Assembly (NCBI RefSeq): GCF_038725785.1
Contig: NZ_CP109796.1
Location: forward strand, 434,001-498,000
Direction of reading: 5' to 3'
From: Termitidicoccus mucosus
GTDB taxonomy: Bacteria; Verrucomicrobiota; Verrucomicrobiia; Opitutales; Opitutaceae
DNA: 64,000 nucleotides
A program made the position numbers and the translations under genes. Below, in pieces: positions 25,468 through 34,377 of the stretch (positions within the stretch are counted from its first letter, which is position 1; every line of letters starts with the position of its first letter). The notes under the pieces are model-generated. The model made no database searches. It was not told the origin of the DNA and saw only the letters and a program-made list of their open reading frames with translations.

Positions 25468-27410
25468 TTATCTCAACCGCTCAACGATCCATCCCGCCGC
25501 GACCATGCCGTCGGCCTCCTTAGAGCTGACGTGTTCGTCAAAGAGAGCGACACAGATCAGATCCGACGCGCGCGTTAAAGCGACAAACGCCCGAAGACAA
25601 TGACTCATCTCGTTCGCGGAAAGCTCGCTGCCGTGCTTTTGACCAGCCAACACTGGTACCAGACTCGCTAGATCGTGGGTAGGATGGATGTACGTTTCAA
25701 CGAGCAGCGTAGCCGCGTGCGTTTCTCCCTTCACCCCATGGATCGAGTCGAAGCGCAGCGGCAGGGTCTTGCCGTCCTCGGTATGTAGATATTGATTTGG
25801 TGCACCACCGGTCGCCACAGCCGGTGGTGCGGGCATGTGATCATCCCACGCCAGGAACCGTTGAGCAGTTCCCGTGATCGGCTCCGACAGCAGAGTGATC
25901 AGCGTCGCTAGCAACTTAGGTATTTCGGCAGCCCAAACCGCGGTTGAAAGCGACGTAGCATGGTTCGTAAGCGTCCAGAGGATCTGCTGAAACACTGGAT
26001 ATGTGCCGGCTGCAGTCAGCGCGTCACGCAGCGCGGTTCTGGTTCGAGGCTGCCCCGGTTTGGGCACATCGTTCGCAAGAGTGATTAGGGCCAACACACC
26101 CGCTATGATGGTGTGCGCCGCTTCAGCGCCGGTCCTAGACTGGGCCGAACGTTCCCGAGCTTCTTGCACAAATCCGAGGAGGGTATCAGGATTCTGCGGC
26201 TAACCGCCGTATCAGGATCGAACCCTCCCCAATAGTCACCCAACGACAGCGGGAAGTGATCCCTTTTTAGTACGCGAACTTTTTTCCGGCTCGCGACAAC
26301 GCACACCTCACGCTTTCGCCATGTCTCCGGCGGCACTTCAGCCAGCACGAGATTAGCAAATCGTGGCACTACCTGATTGATGGCGGCCCGACTGAACAGG
26401 AAGATCGTATTGCGCCGCGACGGACCAGTGGGATGCCCGACCAATGTCTGCTTCGCGGCTGCCGTGAACCGACTCGCGAGCCCAGCGATGGCCGGTCCGA
26501 AACGGCGGGTCGACGACAACGGGAGCACCGGTCGTTTTCCGAACAGTTTGGGTGCAACGACTGCATCTTCGTCGAGATTAAAGATCGTCTGGTTCTTGTC
26601 TCCGAAGCACTGCACCACACAGTGACTCGCCGGAAAGAGTTGTTCGATCAGCCGGCACTGCACGGCTGAAGTATCCTGTAGCTCGTCAACGAACACCCAC
26701 GCGAAGCGGTCTCTAATCGCCGTCGCCAAATACGGCAGTTTGCTGAGCGTCCGCTCCGCCATCGCATACATGTCGTCGAACCGGAAATAGCCCTGCTTTG
26801 CCAGACGGTGCTTAAGGTTTCTCAGATCACCGTAGGTGGCACTTTTGGGGGCAGGCAAACCGGCCGGATAGTTTGCCGAATCAACCCGCAGCTCACCATC
26901 GGCGTAGCGCAGTCCGCCGATGATCTGACGAATGCGCGTTTCGTCGCCGCGATGCTTGAGCCACCCCTTCGCGCTCGGATAAACACCCGCGGTTATATAG
27001 GCCGCCCAAGCGCGCCGAGCGAATCGTTCATTGTCCACCGCCGTGATCGGTAAATCTCGCTGTCGCAGGAACGGCAGAGCGATAAACTGATCCACGAATG
27101 CTTGGAAGGTACCAATAAAGTGGGGGTGATCGAGCAGCCGTCGGAGGGAAGCGGACGAGGCGAGCCTATCCTCGATCTCACGCCGGGCGACGTTGGTGTG
27201 TGACAGGACACATACGCCACGATGTGCGTCCCGCCAACACTCCGAGAGTAGAGCGAGCTTCGCCGTCAGCAGCGTGGTCTTGCCGCTGCCCGGCCCTGAC
27301 TGGACTTCACAGGAATTGTCGCACCCGAGAATGGCCAAGCGTTCTGGGTCCGGATGATCCAAACCCAGACGCTTTACGAGGTCACAGATCTCCCCTTCGG
27401 TGAAGTCCAC
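25468..27410 (-). pseudogene. gajB: Gabija GajB-type UvrD-like helicase, frameshifted
   Basis: A UvrD/Rep-like superfamily 1 helicase in two frames. The N-terminal part (GTG 27410) has Walker A GPGSGKTT at 39-46, motif Ia CVLSHTNVARREIEDRL and motif II VFVDELQDTSAVQ. It also holds motif III CFGDKNQTIFNLDEDA and the motif IV-like region SRAAINQVV. The frame is lost between about 26208 and 26103, and the next frame continues as NPDTLLGFVQEARERS to motif V (SIHGVKGETHAATLL) and motif VI (RAFVALTRASDL), ending at 25468. It follows gajA by 11 nt. Together the parts would give about 640 residues, longer than the roughly 490 of Bacillus GajB. With motifs V and VI in another frame, the translated product should be inactive unless the shift is an error or is bypassed. 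Confidence 0.8.
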
Positions 27411-27421
27411 TGGGGTTAACG

Positions 27422-29344
27422 TCAGGGAGCGGGCTGAAGGGACGTGACGTAGTCGATCGTCGATAGAACATGCGCTGGCAGATTGGCGCGAAGCGCAGCT
27501 TCATCGTGCCCGCTCTTAGCCAGGCGTTCGGCAAAAATTTGGGCGACCTCTGCTTTCGATGCCTCCTTCTCATAAAGCGGCTGATAAACAAACGCGGCGA
27601 TCTCCCGCGCGTTCTTTTGGGCTGCGAAGGCATCGTATTCTGTTTCTGCGGCGGTAACGATCTGCGCAGTTTCGTCGACGGTCAGCTCACCAGAGAAGTT
27701 CTTCAGCTCCTTCGCAATGGCGATGGCCGTGTGCAATTCGCGGGCAAATCCACCTAGCGCAATGTCGTGTTCCAATGTCCATTCAGGTGAAACAAACGTC
27801 TGCACGACACCTCCATCGTACTTTATTAATGCAGCGAGATGCGTCTTAAGTTTCGTTGCACCAAAATCGCTAGTGAACTTCGGCCCTTTCTTCTTAGGTA
27901 GCACGTATGTCTTGGACTCATCCGTGGGAATGTCACGGTCGGACACACACGCCACACGTATCGGAGGCTCCTTACCGTCAGCCCGTTGAAATACGCGCGC
28001 ATAGCGAAATAGGCCACGGTGCCCGACATTCACCACGGATACGCCGTGACGCGTGAACGATCTCCCCAACAATTCAGCGAAAACCGGCAACAGGATGTTT
28101 TCGGCATCCCCTTCAACGATGACCACCCCGCGAGCAAAAAATAGGTTGGCTTTTGTTGCGTCCAGAAATCTTCGCAGGAACCGGTAATCGCCGGGGCTCA
28201 ATTTGGTCTGGTTCGCCGCCAGGGGGAATGCACGCCCGGCGGCCAGCAGCGTCAGGTTCTCGATGTTAGCTTTCGCCGATAATGTCGGACTGTGGGTCGT
28301 TACGATCACCTGCACGCCGGAATCTCCGGCTGTTTTCGCTTCCAAAAACTCCATCAAACGTAGTTGGAGTTGAGGATGGAGGTGCGCTTCGGGTTCCTCG
28401 ACTAGGAGCAGGGGTAGTCCCGCCTCCGTGGTTTCGCTGAGGAGGAGAAGCTCGGCGGCCATAAAAAGCAGATTATTTAGGCCCAAGCCGTGTCGCAGGC
28501 GCTCGTCAGGCGTGAGCGATGAATTCAACCATAATTCGAGTTTTTCCAGAATGGCTTTTAAATCGGCGTTTCGCCCAATGGTGATTTCGCCCTGCAAAGA
28601 TGCCGGTCCGGTAGAAAGATTCTTGAGATAGTCGTCGTTGAGCTGTCGTTTGGCTTGGGTGAGCGAATCGCTCGATTGAATCCACCCTTCGGCGGTCTTC
28701 ATGATTCCGACAAGCGTTGCCGGAGGCTGCAGTGGCTTGCCGGTTTCAGGCACGGGTGGCGTGCTCGGTTGATCCTGACCTTTCAGCGCAGGATGATTGA
28801 GCAGGAGCTGTGAAAGCCGCGAACTACGGCCGGCAGCCATTTCCATTTCAGCATCGCGCAGCGGCTTCAGGTAGGTGCTGAGAAGGAAGCTTCGCAGGTC
28901 GCCCTCGACAGCGCGGCCCGCCCCTTTGGGACCCGACCGCCAAGACGAATCCGCCACAAACGTTTCAACTCCGCTTCGATTTTTCCGCTTCACGCGGAAG
29001 ACGTGCAAAGTGACCTCCAGCGCCGGCTCTTTTTCCTCCAGCGACAGCCACTCCATGAAACGCGCCCGTTCAGGGTTCGACAGCCCCTCAAACCGGCAAT
29101 GCAGTCGAAAGCTGTCGGCTGGCACGCCTTTTTCACGGTGAAAATCGTCGTCCGTCACGCGCAGGAAGTCCTGTCCCTTTGCCCCAAGGACGAGGCGCAA
29201 CGCGTCGATCACCGCCGATTTTCCGGCATCGTTTTCTCCGACCAGAACGGTCAGGCCACGTTTGATTTCCAACCGCAAGTGTGTCCCGGTGGCCTCCGAG
29301 CCAAAGAGGCGGAAATTTTCTGCGATGAGCGTAACTAGGTGCAT
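27422..29344 (-). CDS. gajA: Gabija GajA-type OLD nuclease (ATPase-TOPRIM)
   Basis: A 640-residue OLD-family protein. The ABC-type ATPase has Walker A GENDAGKS at 36-43, a signature-like region near 285-305, Walker B LLLVEEPEAHLHPQ around 312-325 and the H-loop VTTHS at 348-352. The C-terminal TOPRIM domain shows GVVIVEGDAEN (Glu411) and the acidic pair in VSDRDIP (468-473). The next gene is a UvrD-like helicase, the defining arrangement of class 2 OLD / Gabija systems. In Gabija, GajA nicks DNA and is held off by nucleotides; phage-induced nucleotide depletion releases it. I start at MHLVTL (29344), as homologues begin there; upstream in-frame residues overlap a repeat. The enzyme looks intact. 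Confidence 0.88.
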   Translation of the reverse strand: MHLVTLIAENFRLFGSEATGTHLRLEIKRGLTVLVGENDAGKSAVIDALRLVLGAKGQDFLRVTDDDFHREKGVPADSFRLHCRFEGLSNPERARFMEWLSLEEKEPALEVTLHVFRVKRKNRSGVETFVADSSWRSGPKGAGRAVEGDLRSFLLSTYLKPLRDAEMEMAAGRSSRLSQLLLNHPALKGQDQPSTPPVPETGKPLQPPATLVGIMKTAEGWIQSSDSLTQAKRQLNDDYLKNLSTGPASLQGEITIGRNADLKAILEKLELWLNSSLTPDERLRHGLGLNNLLFMAAELLLLSETTEAGLPLLLVEEPEAHLHPQLQLRLMEFLEAKTAGDSGVQVIVTTHSPTLSAKANIENLTLLAAGRAFPLAANQTKLSPGDYRFLRRFLDATKANLFFARGVVIVEGDAENILLPVFAELLGRSFTRHGVSVVNVGHRGLFRYARVFQRADGKEPPIRVACVSDRDIPTDESKTYVLPKKKGPKFTSDFGATKLKTHLAALIKYDGGVVQTFVSPEWTLEHDIALGGFARELHTAIAIAKELKNFSGELTVDETAQIVTAAETEYDAFAAQKNAREIAAFVYQPLYEKEASKAEVAQIFAERLAKSGHDEAALRANLPAHVLSTIDYVTSLQPAP

Positions 29345-29473
29345 AGAGGGATGGGCTTCTGCCAACTCAGCGAACATATACTGTCTCGCAGAAAATCGTC
29401 CCGTGGCCAACGTCTTTCTTGCCAAGCTAGGAGTGAACCATGGAATCCACTGCCCGGGCCTCGATTGTATCTT

Positions 29474-29521
29474 TGCCCGTCAAGTTCCTCCTCGCTTCGC
29501 TGCGGTCCAGCTTGACGGGCA
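29474..29521. promoter_or_regulatory. Hairpin in the divergent gajA / 5'-nucleotidase control region
   Basis: tgcccgtcaag (29474-29484) pairs exactly with cttgacgggca (29511-29521) across a 26-nt loop containing the small palindrome cgcttcgctgcg. It lies between the two divergent starts (29344 and 29637) and next to the right copy of the flanking repeat. It may be an operator, a transcript structure or part of an intergenic repeat element. Confidence 0.4.
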
Positions 29522-29531
29522 GGACGAAGGT

Positions 29532-29564
29532 GGCTGTTCCGGGCAGTGGAGGTGTGGCATGTTT
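29532..29564 (+). repeat. Right copy of 33-nt direct repeat around the Gabija block
   Basis: Matches 25389-25421 with two mismatches in 33 nt. The two copies are about 4.1 kb apart and enclose exactly the gajB-gajA block. Confidence 0.7.
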
Positions 29565-29636
29565 TTGGGAAACAGGCGCAAGTGCTGGGATATTCTTGCG
29601 AATATACGTGAACTTCGCCATACGCTTTAGTGTTCA

Positions 29637-30944
29637 ATGCCTTTCGATCTCGATAACGTTCTCGTAGTTGCGATTTCCTCATCCGCACTTTTCGACGCGC
29701 GGGAGGAAGATCGCATTTTCCGAGAACAGGGACAGCGGGCGTTTATCGACTATCAGATCGCCAATGAGGACCGGCCGTTCAAGAAGGGCACGGCATTCCC
29801 CCTGATCGAAGGTTTGCTGCGGCTCAATACTCTGTCGAAAAAACAGTTGGTCGAGGTGGTGGTGCTCTCACATAACAATCCGGAGGCGGGGCTTCGGGCG
29901 ATGAATTCGGTGGAGCACTATGGCTTGGAACTCTCCCGCGCCGCGTTCGTGGGCAGCACGCCGGTGGCGCGTTACCTGCCGCCCTATCGGGTGAAATTGT
30001 TTTTGTCGCGCAATGAGGCTGATGTCCGGCAGGCGTTGGCCGGGCGCGTTGCTGCGGGATTGATCTACGACCCGCCGACGCAGCTCTGTGCGGAATCGAA
30101 TCAGCTCCGTATCGCGTTCGATGGCGATGCGGTGATTTTTTCGGATGAATCAGAGCGAGTTTACCAGCAAACGAAGAACCTGCAGGCTTTCTTCGAACAC
30201 GAGCAGGCAAACGCACAGAAGCCGATGGCCGATGGTCCGTTTGCTGCGTTCCTCCGCTGGATTGCTCAGGTGCAGGCGGATGCGTCGATCCGTAACTCGG
30301 ACGACAGCAGCCCCATTCGCACGGCGCTTGTCACCGCGCGCAACGGCCCCGCAGTCAAGCGCGTGATTCTTACATTGCGTGCGTGGGGTGTCGCCATCGA
30401 CGAGGAGTTTTTCCTCGGGGGAATCAACAAGGCGGAGATCCTCCAAGCATTCAATCCACACATCTTCTTCGATGATCAGGATGTGCACGCGGCACCGGCT
30501 TCCCGGCTCGTCTCAACGGCTCGTGTGATGTGTGGGCCAACCGCCGATATTGCGCCGCCCGCGCCCGTGGTCGTGCCTGCGGCTGAGGTCACTCCTCCTT
30601 CTGCGCACTATGAAGAGGTGACGAAGGTGCCGGACTTGGCTCCGGTCGGAGCGCTGACGAAGAAAGTCTTCGAGACCCGGTTGAGGGAGATTTTCCTTGG
30701 CTACACGCCGCTGAACAACGGCGTGCTCGATCCGCGCTACCGGAAGTTCATCGCCGACAATCGTGATCGTCCCGGAACGGCACGCGCCGCGATCCTACGG
30801 GAGCTGGAGCGCTACGATTTGAGCGGGATGACCAGTCACAAGCCGATGCTCAATCGCGAGCGTGAAGACATGGTTGCCGCGAAACTCGCAAGGGTGGTCG
30901 CCAAGGCCGCAGACTCCGCACAAGGGAAACTCGACTTAAAGTGA
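29637..30944 (+). CDS. Cytosolic 5'-nucleotidase (NT5C1-like) with C-terminal extension
   Basis: A 435-residue protein of the cytosolic 5'-nucleotidase I family, which dephosphorylates nucleoside monophosphates. Family features are LVVAISSSALFDAREEDRIF, GTAFPLIEGLLRLN, VVVLSHNNPEAGLRAMNSVEHYGL, the acidic motif IAFDGDAVIFSDESERV (D162, D164), IRTALVTARNGP and FFLGGINKAE...FFDDQ. The core ends near residue 305; a Pro/Ala linker and an extra 100-residue helical domain (KVFETRLREIFLGYTPLNNG) follow. It is divergent from gajA and overlaps nearly end to end with the metalloprotease gene (1 nt gap). Because Gabija responds to nucleotide levels, a nucleotidase here is suggestive; that link is inference. 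Confidence 0.88.
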   Translation: MPFDLDNVLVVAISSSALFDAREEDRIFREQGQRAFIDYQIANEDRPFKKGTAFPLIEGLLRLNTLSKKQLVEVVVLSHNNPEAGLRAMNSVEHYGLELSRAAFVGSTPVARYLPPYRVKLFLSRNEADVRQALAGRVAAGLIYDPPTQLCAESNQLRIAFDGDAVIFSDESERVYQQTKNLQAFFEHEQANAQKPMADGPFAAFLRWIAQVQADASIRNSDDSSPIRTALVTARNGPAVKRVILTLRAWGVAIDEEFFLGGINKAEILQAFNPHIFFDDQDVHAAPASRLVSTARVMCGPTADIAPPAPVVVPAAEVTPPSAHYEEVTKVPDLAPVGALTKKVFETRLREIFLGYTPLNNGVLDPRYRKFIADNRDRPGTARAAILRELERYDLSGMTSHKPMLNREREDMVAAKLARVVAKAADSAQGKLDLK

Positions 30945-30945
30945 T

Positions 30946-31851
30946 ATGTCGCCGCAGAACCTGAAGCGGATCGCGGCGGCATGCGCCGATCTCGGAAATC
31001 GCGCGGCCGACGAGGGGGGCTTTGTGGCGTTACCTCGACTCACCGAACTGCTCCGCGCTGAAGTCGAATTCCGTCCGCTGCTCGTGGAAGCGATGATTGC
31101 AGCTCCAAACGGCCCCGGTACATGGAAGGTGCTGGTGGATTCCGAAGCGTATCCTGACGGCGCGAAGGCATTCCTGATGGAAAGCCCGCAGGCGCCGTTG
31201 CCCGCCCGGCTGCGCAACACGCTCGCCCATGAACTCCTCCACACGCTCAGTTTCCGGGCCGAAGAATTTGGATTCAAACTTGAGCTGAACGGCAAAGAAA
31301 CGCGCATGGATGCCGTCAAACGGTTGGAAAAGGAGACTGAGGGATTTTCACCGCTGCTCCTGTTGCCGCAGAAGGTAATCGAATCCGAGCTGGAGTCTCG
31401 CGGGTTGTCGTTGGATGTCCTCCTCGACTGGCGCCAGCGCTGGACGGTATCCCGGGAAGTGCTGGTAGCCCGGTTGGGACTCCTTCAATCTCTGCCCGAG
31501 TTCCGCCTCCGGTATCACCGCGGTGTCCTGAATGTCGCCGTTTGCCTCGCAGAGTGGGTAAATGACGAGTCGACGGTGCTCTTGGAATGGCCGATCTATT
31601 TCAATTTCCGGGACGGCATCGTTCCCGAGTTCCTGCTGCAACTCAGGACCAAAGGAAAGCCGGCGCTGAGGGATTTATTCTCCGAGTCAGAATTTTTGCT
31701 TAATGGGGGTGAAAAGAGAAGCACGCGAAACACGCTCCCTGCCGGGACCGCAACGAATCCACGGGCCGAAAAACTCGAAATTGTGGCTGACGTCGAATCG
31801 GTGCCGAAAAGGAAGGGCGAAACGTTCTTGATCGTATTCCGCAGCGAATAA
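30946..31851 (+). CDS. ImmA/IrrE-like metallo-endopeptidase
   Basis: A 301-residue protein with the gluzincin motif H95-E-L-L-H99 in LRNTLAHELLHTLSF, typical of ImmA/IrrE-type zinc proteases that cleave repressors or stress regulators. Downstream lies DWRQRWTVSREVLVARLGLL, the helical region seen after the HExxH in this family. The C-terminal 100 residues form an additional beta-rich domain. It starts 1 nt after the nucleotidase stop, so the pair is almost certainly one transcript. No XRE-type repressor partner is adjacent, so its target is unknown; the neighbouring nucleotidase or NACHT protein are possibilities. Confidence 0.82.
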   Translation: MSPQNLKRIAAACADLGNRAADEGGFVALPRLTELLRAEVEFRPLLVEAMIAAPNGPGTWKVLVDSEAYPDGAKAFLMESPQAPLPARLRNTLAHELLHTLSFRAEEFGFKLELNGKETRMDAVKRLEKETEGFSPLLLLPQKVIESELESRGLSLDVLLDWRQRWTVSREVLVARLGLLQSLPEFRLRYHRGVLNVAVCLAEWVNDESTVLLEWPIYFNFRDGIVPEFLLQLRTKGKPALRDLFSESEFLLNGGEKRSTRNTLPAGTATNPRAEKLEIVADVESVPKRKGETFLIVFRSE

Positions 31852-31878
31852 CGGCCGCCTCTCGGTGGTTACTCGATC

Positions 31879-32217
31879 ATGCAGTGGCTCCATCGAATAT
31901 TGAAGTCAATAGGGCTCGTGCCAGCTCGACCCAGAGTTGGCATATTGGTGATCGGTTTCTTGTATTGGAAAAGAGAATCGATCCGTGAGGGTTGGCGAAA
32001 AGCCCGGTTGCAGATGGAGCACGGGATTCCGGTCAAGGTGCCGCTCCATTATTGGCGGAAATCGAAATCCAAAACTTTCACGATGACATTCGGCCCAAAA
32101 TCGGGTGGCGGCTATGCCATCGTGCCTCCTTGTCGGGAGACACGCATGGATGGCCCAAAATTGCAGGCTGAGGCCGAGGCATTGTGGGGAGTGGAGTTAA
32201 TTCCACTCCAGTCGTAA
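31879..32217 (+). CDS. Small hypothetical protein with one hydrophobic segment
   Basis: A 112-residue basic protein, not recognised. Residues 19-31 (RVGILVIGFLYWK) form a short hydrophobic segment, followed by a strongly basic stretch and a beta-rich tail (TFTMTFGPKSGGGYAIVPP). It follows the metalloprotease gene by 27 nt in the same direction, so it may be the third member of that unit. It could be membrane associated. Confidence 0.5.
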   Translation: MQWLHRILKSIGLVPARPRVGILVIGFLYWKRESIREGWRKARLQMEHGIPVKVPLHYWRKSKSKTFTMTFGPKSGGGYAIVPPCRETRMDGPKLQAEAEALWGVELIPLQS

Positions 32218-32375
32218 ATGTCATTTCCAAGGACTGGGGATGCGTAGGGGCGCTGTTCTTAAAGGTATTTCTCAAGGCTCACGAACTGGAGATGGCCGCG
32301 AATCCGCTTCAGCTCGGCGAACAATATTGCGAAGTGCGGATTAAGCCTGCCGATACATTGGCAGGCATCTATTGA
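32184..32375 (+). CDS. Possible small protein of uncertain reality
   Basis: A 63-residue reading frame that overlaps the previous gene by 34 nt and fills the gap before the four-helix membrane protein. The C-terminal part (ELEMAANPLQLGEQYCEVRIKPADT) looks protein-like, but no family is recognised. It may be a remnant of a longer gene or a chance frame. Confidence 0.25.
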   Translation: MGSGVNSTPVVNVISKDWGCVGALFLKVFLKAHELEMAANPLQLGEQYCEVRIKPADTLAGIY

Positions 32376-32414
32376 CGTTGCCACGCGACCGCTATCGCTC
32401 ATAATCACTCTCCG

Positions 32415-34082
32415 GTGATGAAACGATGGATTCTCCCCTTTGCATTCGGCCTGACTTTGAGCGCTTGGTTTGTCTTCGTGCACGACAGCCAGTCGCTGGA
32501 GCCGTTTCGGATGAGCTTCCTGACCGTGATTTTCACGGTGACGACGTTTTCGGTGACCTTTGCGATTTCAGGGTTCAATGCGGCAGCGTATCGTCAGTTT
32601 CATCGCACGCTCGCTCCACGCTTGTTGTTTGGATGTGTGGTGTTGGTGGTTTTTGCTTTTGTCCCGCTCGGCGTATTGGTGGCCAAGCCAGCTTATTTCG
32701 TTACCACCTGTCTTCTCATCCTGCCCAGCTTGATGCTTTCGTCGGCTTTAATGCAGGAGGTGGTAAGGCAGGAAACGGATCCCCTGACGCTGCTTGATCG
32801 CACTTGCTCACTCAAATCCATCCATGCACATCTTGCGGTTTGCGCGGTACAGGTCAAAAGACGGATCGAGGAAACGGAGGCACTGGAGCTGTCGAAGCCC
32901 GGGGATCGGCCGACCCATGAATTCGACTGGCATTTGCCGATTCCAAATATCCGTGATGACCCGCTGGTGAATCTGTCGACCTTGGGACTGTTGACCATCC
33001 AGCAGGGAGACCTTCATTCTTTCGTGCGAGTGATGGAGCGCTTTCTGGAGGTCGTTGACTGCCTTGAAAAGGTCACGATTCCGCCGGATGAACGTCGGCA
33101 GTATCGACTGCGCCAAGAACTGCGAGAGTTGGTCTATGGTGTTGTGGAGAGAATCACGCTCGCCCTCCAAAAGGATCGCGGGACGATCGCGTTGTGCCGG
33201 GTGGCCATCGACACGCTCGGGGAATATGCAGTGGCCAAAGTAGCGAACCGCGAGCAGACGAGTAAAGAAGTGTTTTGGGCGCTCGCCTTGATGAAAACGC
33301 TGGGGACCCATTGCTACGAGAGCGGGGCATCCGTCGAAATTCGCTCTACGTTGATCGTAGCGCGTCAACTGGTGCAAAAGGGAATGGATGACCCGCCGAA
33401 ATCGGAGAAGGAGGGCGAATTCGATGCCAAGCTGGCGGACTTTTTTCATACCCTCCCCCAACTCACCAATGTCATCAAGCGAGTGGGCTCCTATGCGATT
33501 AAGAAGGATGATTCAGAATTGCTCTATCGCTGTTTCGATGCCTTCGGCTGGCTGGGGTGTGCGGCTGTGAAATCGGATTTCAAAATGGTCGGCATCGCTT
33601 GCCTGCGGGCAATCGCCCAATTGGGACGCGAGGCGCGGGCGAAGAAAATGGAGTGTTTTGATCCCCATTGTCCCCTTCGCCCGGAGCAGCACGCCGAAGA
33701 AAGGATCGAATGGATCGCCAGTTGGCTCTCGAAGAAGAGCCTGGAGGAGGCCAAGGCATGGGTGGGATTGATCGAAGGCGCGATCTCCCGTCTCAACGGC
33801 AAGGAAGTGGAAATCAAACTCACGCAAAACGAGAAAGGTGAAGTGCAGCTAAACGCTGCGCTCACCGGGAAGAACCACGTCGAAGAATATGCGATGCAGG
33901 GTGGCAGCCGCACCGTGGACTATGCCGATTTCACGTTTTTAAAGGATCTCGAACTGCATGCATTCCGCGGCGGAATAATGATGCAGGGGCCGGTCGTTCC
34001 GATCTTTCCCGAAAAGAATGAAGCCGAGACTGGAGACCCGCAAAAAGCTCCAGAGGGAGAGACATATAATACTATTACCTGA
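32415..34082 (+). CDS. Four-helix membrane protein with large cytosolic helical domain
   Basis: A 555-residue protein, not recognised. Four transmembrane helices are visible at about 5-23, 34-54, 69-89 and 94-114. A 440-residue helical soluble part follows, with scattered Cys and Trp residues and no nuclease or ATPase motif. The helices 2-4 (FRMSFLTVIFTVTTFSVTFA) faintly recall DUF2254-like or voltage-gated-like bundles. A C-terminal repeat-like helical domain on a small membrane anchor is the layout of several membrane-damaging defence effectors, but that is speculation. It lies in the + strand run between the metalloprotease set and the NACHT gene. Confidence 0.7.
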   Translation: MMKRWILPFAFGLTLSAWFVFVHDSQSLEPFRMSFLTVIFTVTTFSVTFAISGFNAAAYRQFHRTLAPRLLFGCVVLVVFAFVPLGVLVAKPAYFVTTCLLILPSLMLSSALMQEVVRQETDPLTLLDRTCSLKSIHAHLAVCAVQVKRRIEETEALELSKPGDRPTHEFDWHLPIPNIRDDPLVNLSTLGLLTIQQGDLHSFVRVMERFLEVVDCLEKVTIPPDERRQYRLRQELRELVYGVVERITLALQKDRGTIALCRVAIDTLGEYAVAKVANREQTSKEVFWALALMKTLGTHCYESGASVEIRSTLIVARQLVQKGMDDPPKSEKEGEFDAKLADFFHTLPQLTNVIKRVGSYAIKKDDSELLYRCFDAFGWLGCAAVKSDFKMVGIACLRAIAQLGREARAKKMECFDPHCPLRPEQHAEERIEWIASWLSKKSLEEAKAWVGLIEGAISRLNGKEVEIKLTQNEKGEVQLNAALTGKNHVEEYAMQGGSRTVDYADFTFLKDLELHAFRGGIMMQGPVVPIFPEKNEAETGDPQKAPEGETYNTIT

Positions 34083-34377
34083 ATTTCGCTGGCGGCACAT
34101 CGCTTCGCAGACAGACGGTGAATCGATGCGCGAATCGTGGATGTGCTGCTATCATTGTTGGATTTAGACATGTGCGGCCGGCGAACCCTTGGGGCTGGCA
34201 GCACCGCGGGACAAAACGATAATTCCGGGCAACCATAGCACGTTTCCCTCTCTGTGAATTGGGTAGGGGTGCTGTGTTTATATATCCCGGCGCTATGGGT
34301 CACGCGTGCCAGAGGAAGATTGCGTTGCGTTTCATCCCGCATGAGACTTAAGGTTTAATTATTTGGCCGGCCTTGAC
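34083..34377. other. Spacer before the NACHT gene
   Basis: About 295 nt with no gene. A 7-nt inverted repeat gtgctgc (34143-34149) and gcagcac (34198-34204) is present. A promoter for the NACHT gene would have to be here, but I cannot point to a convincing one. Confidence 0.3.
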
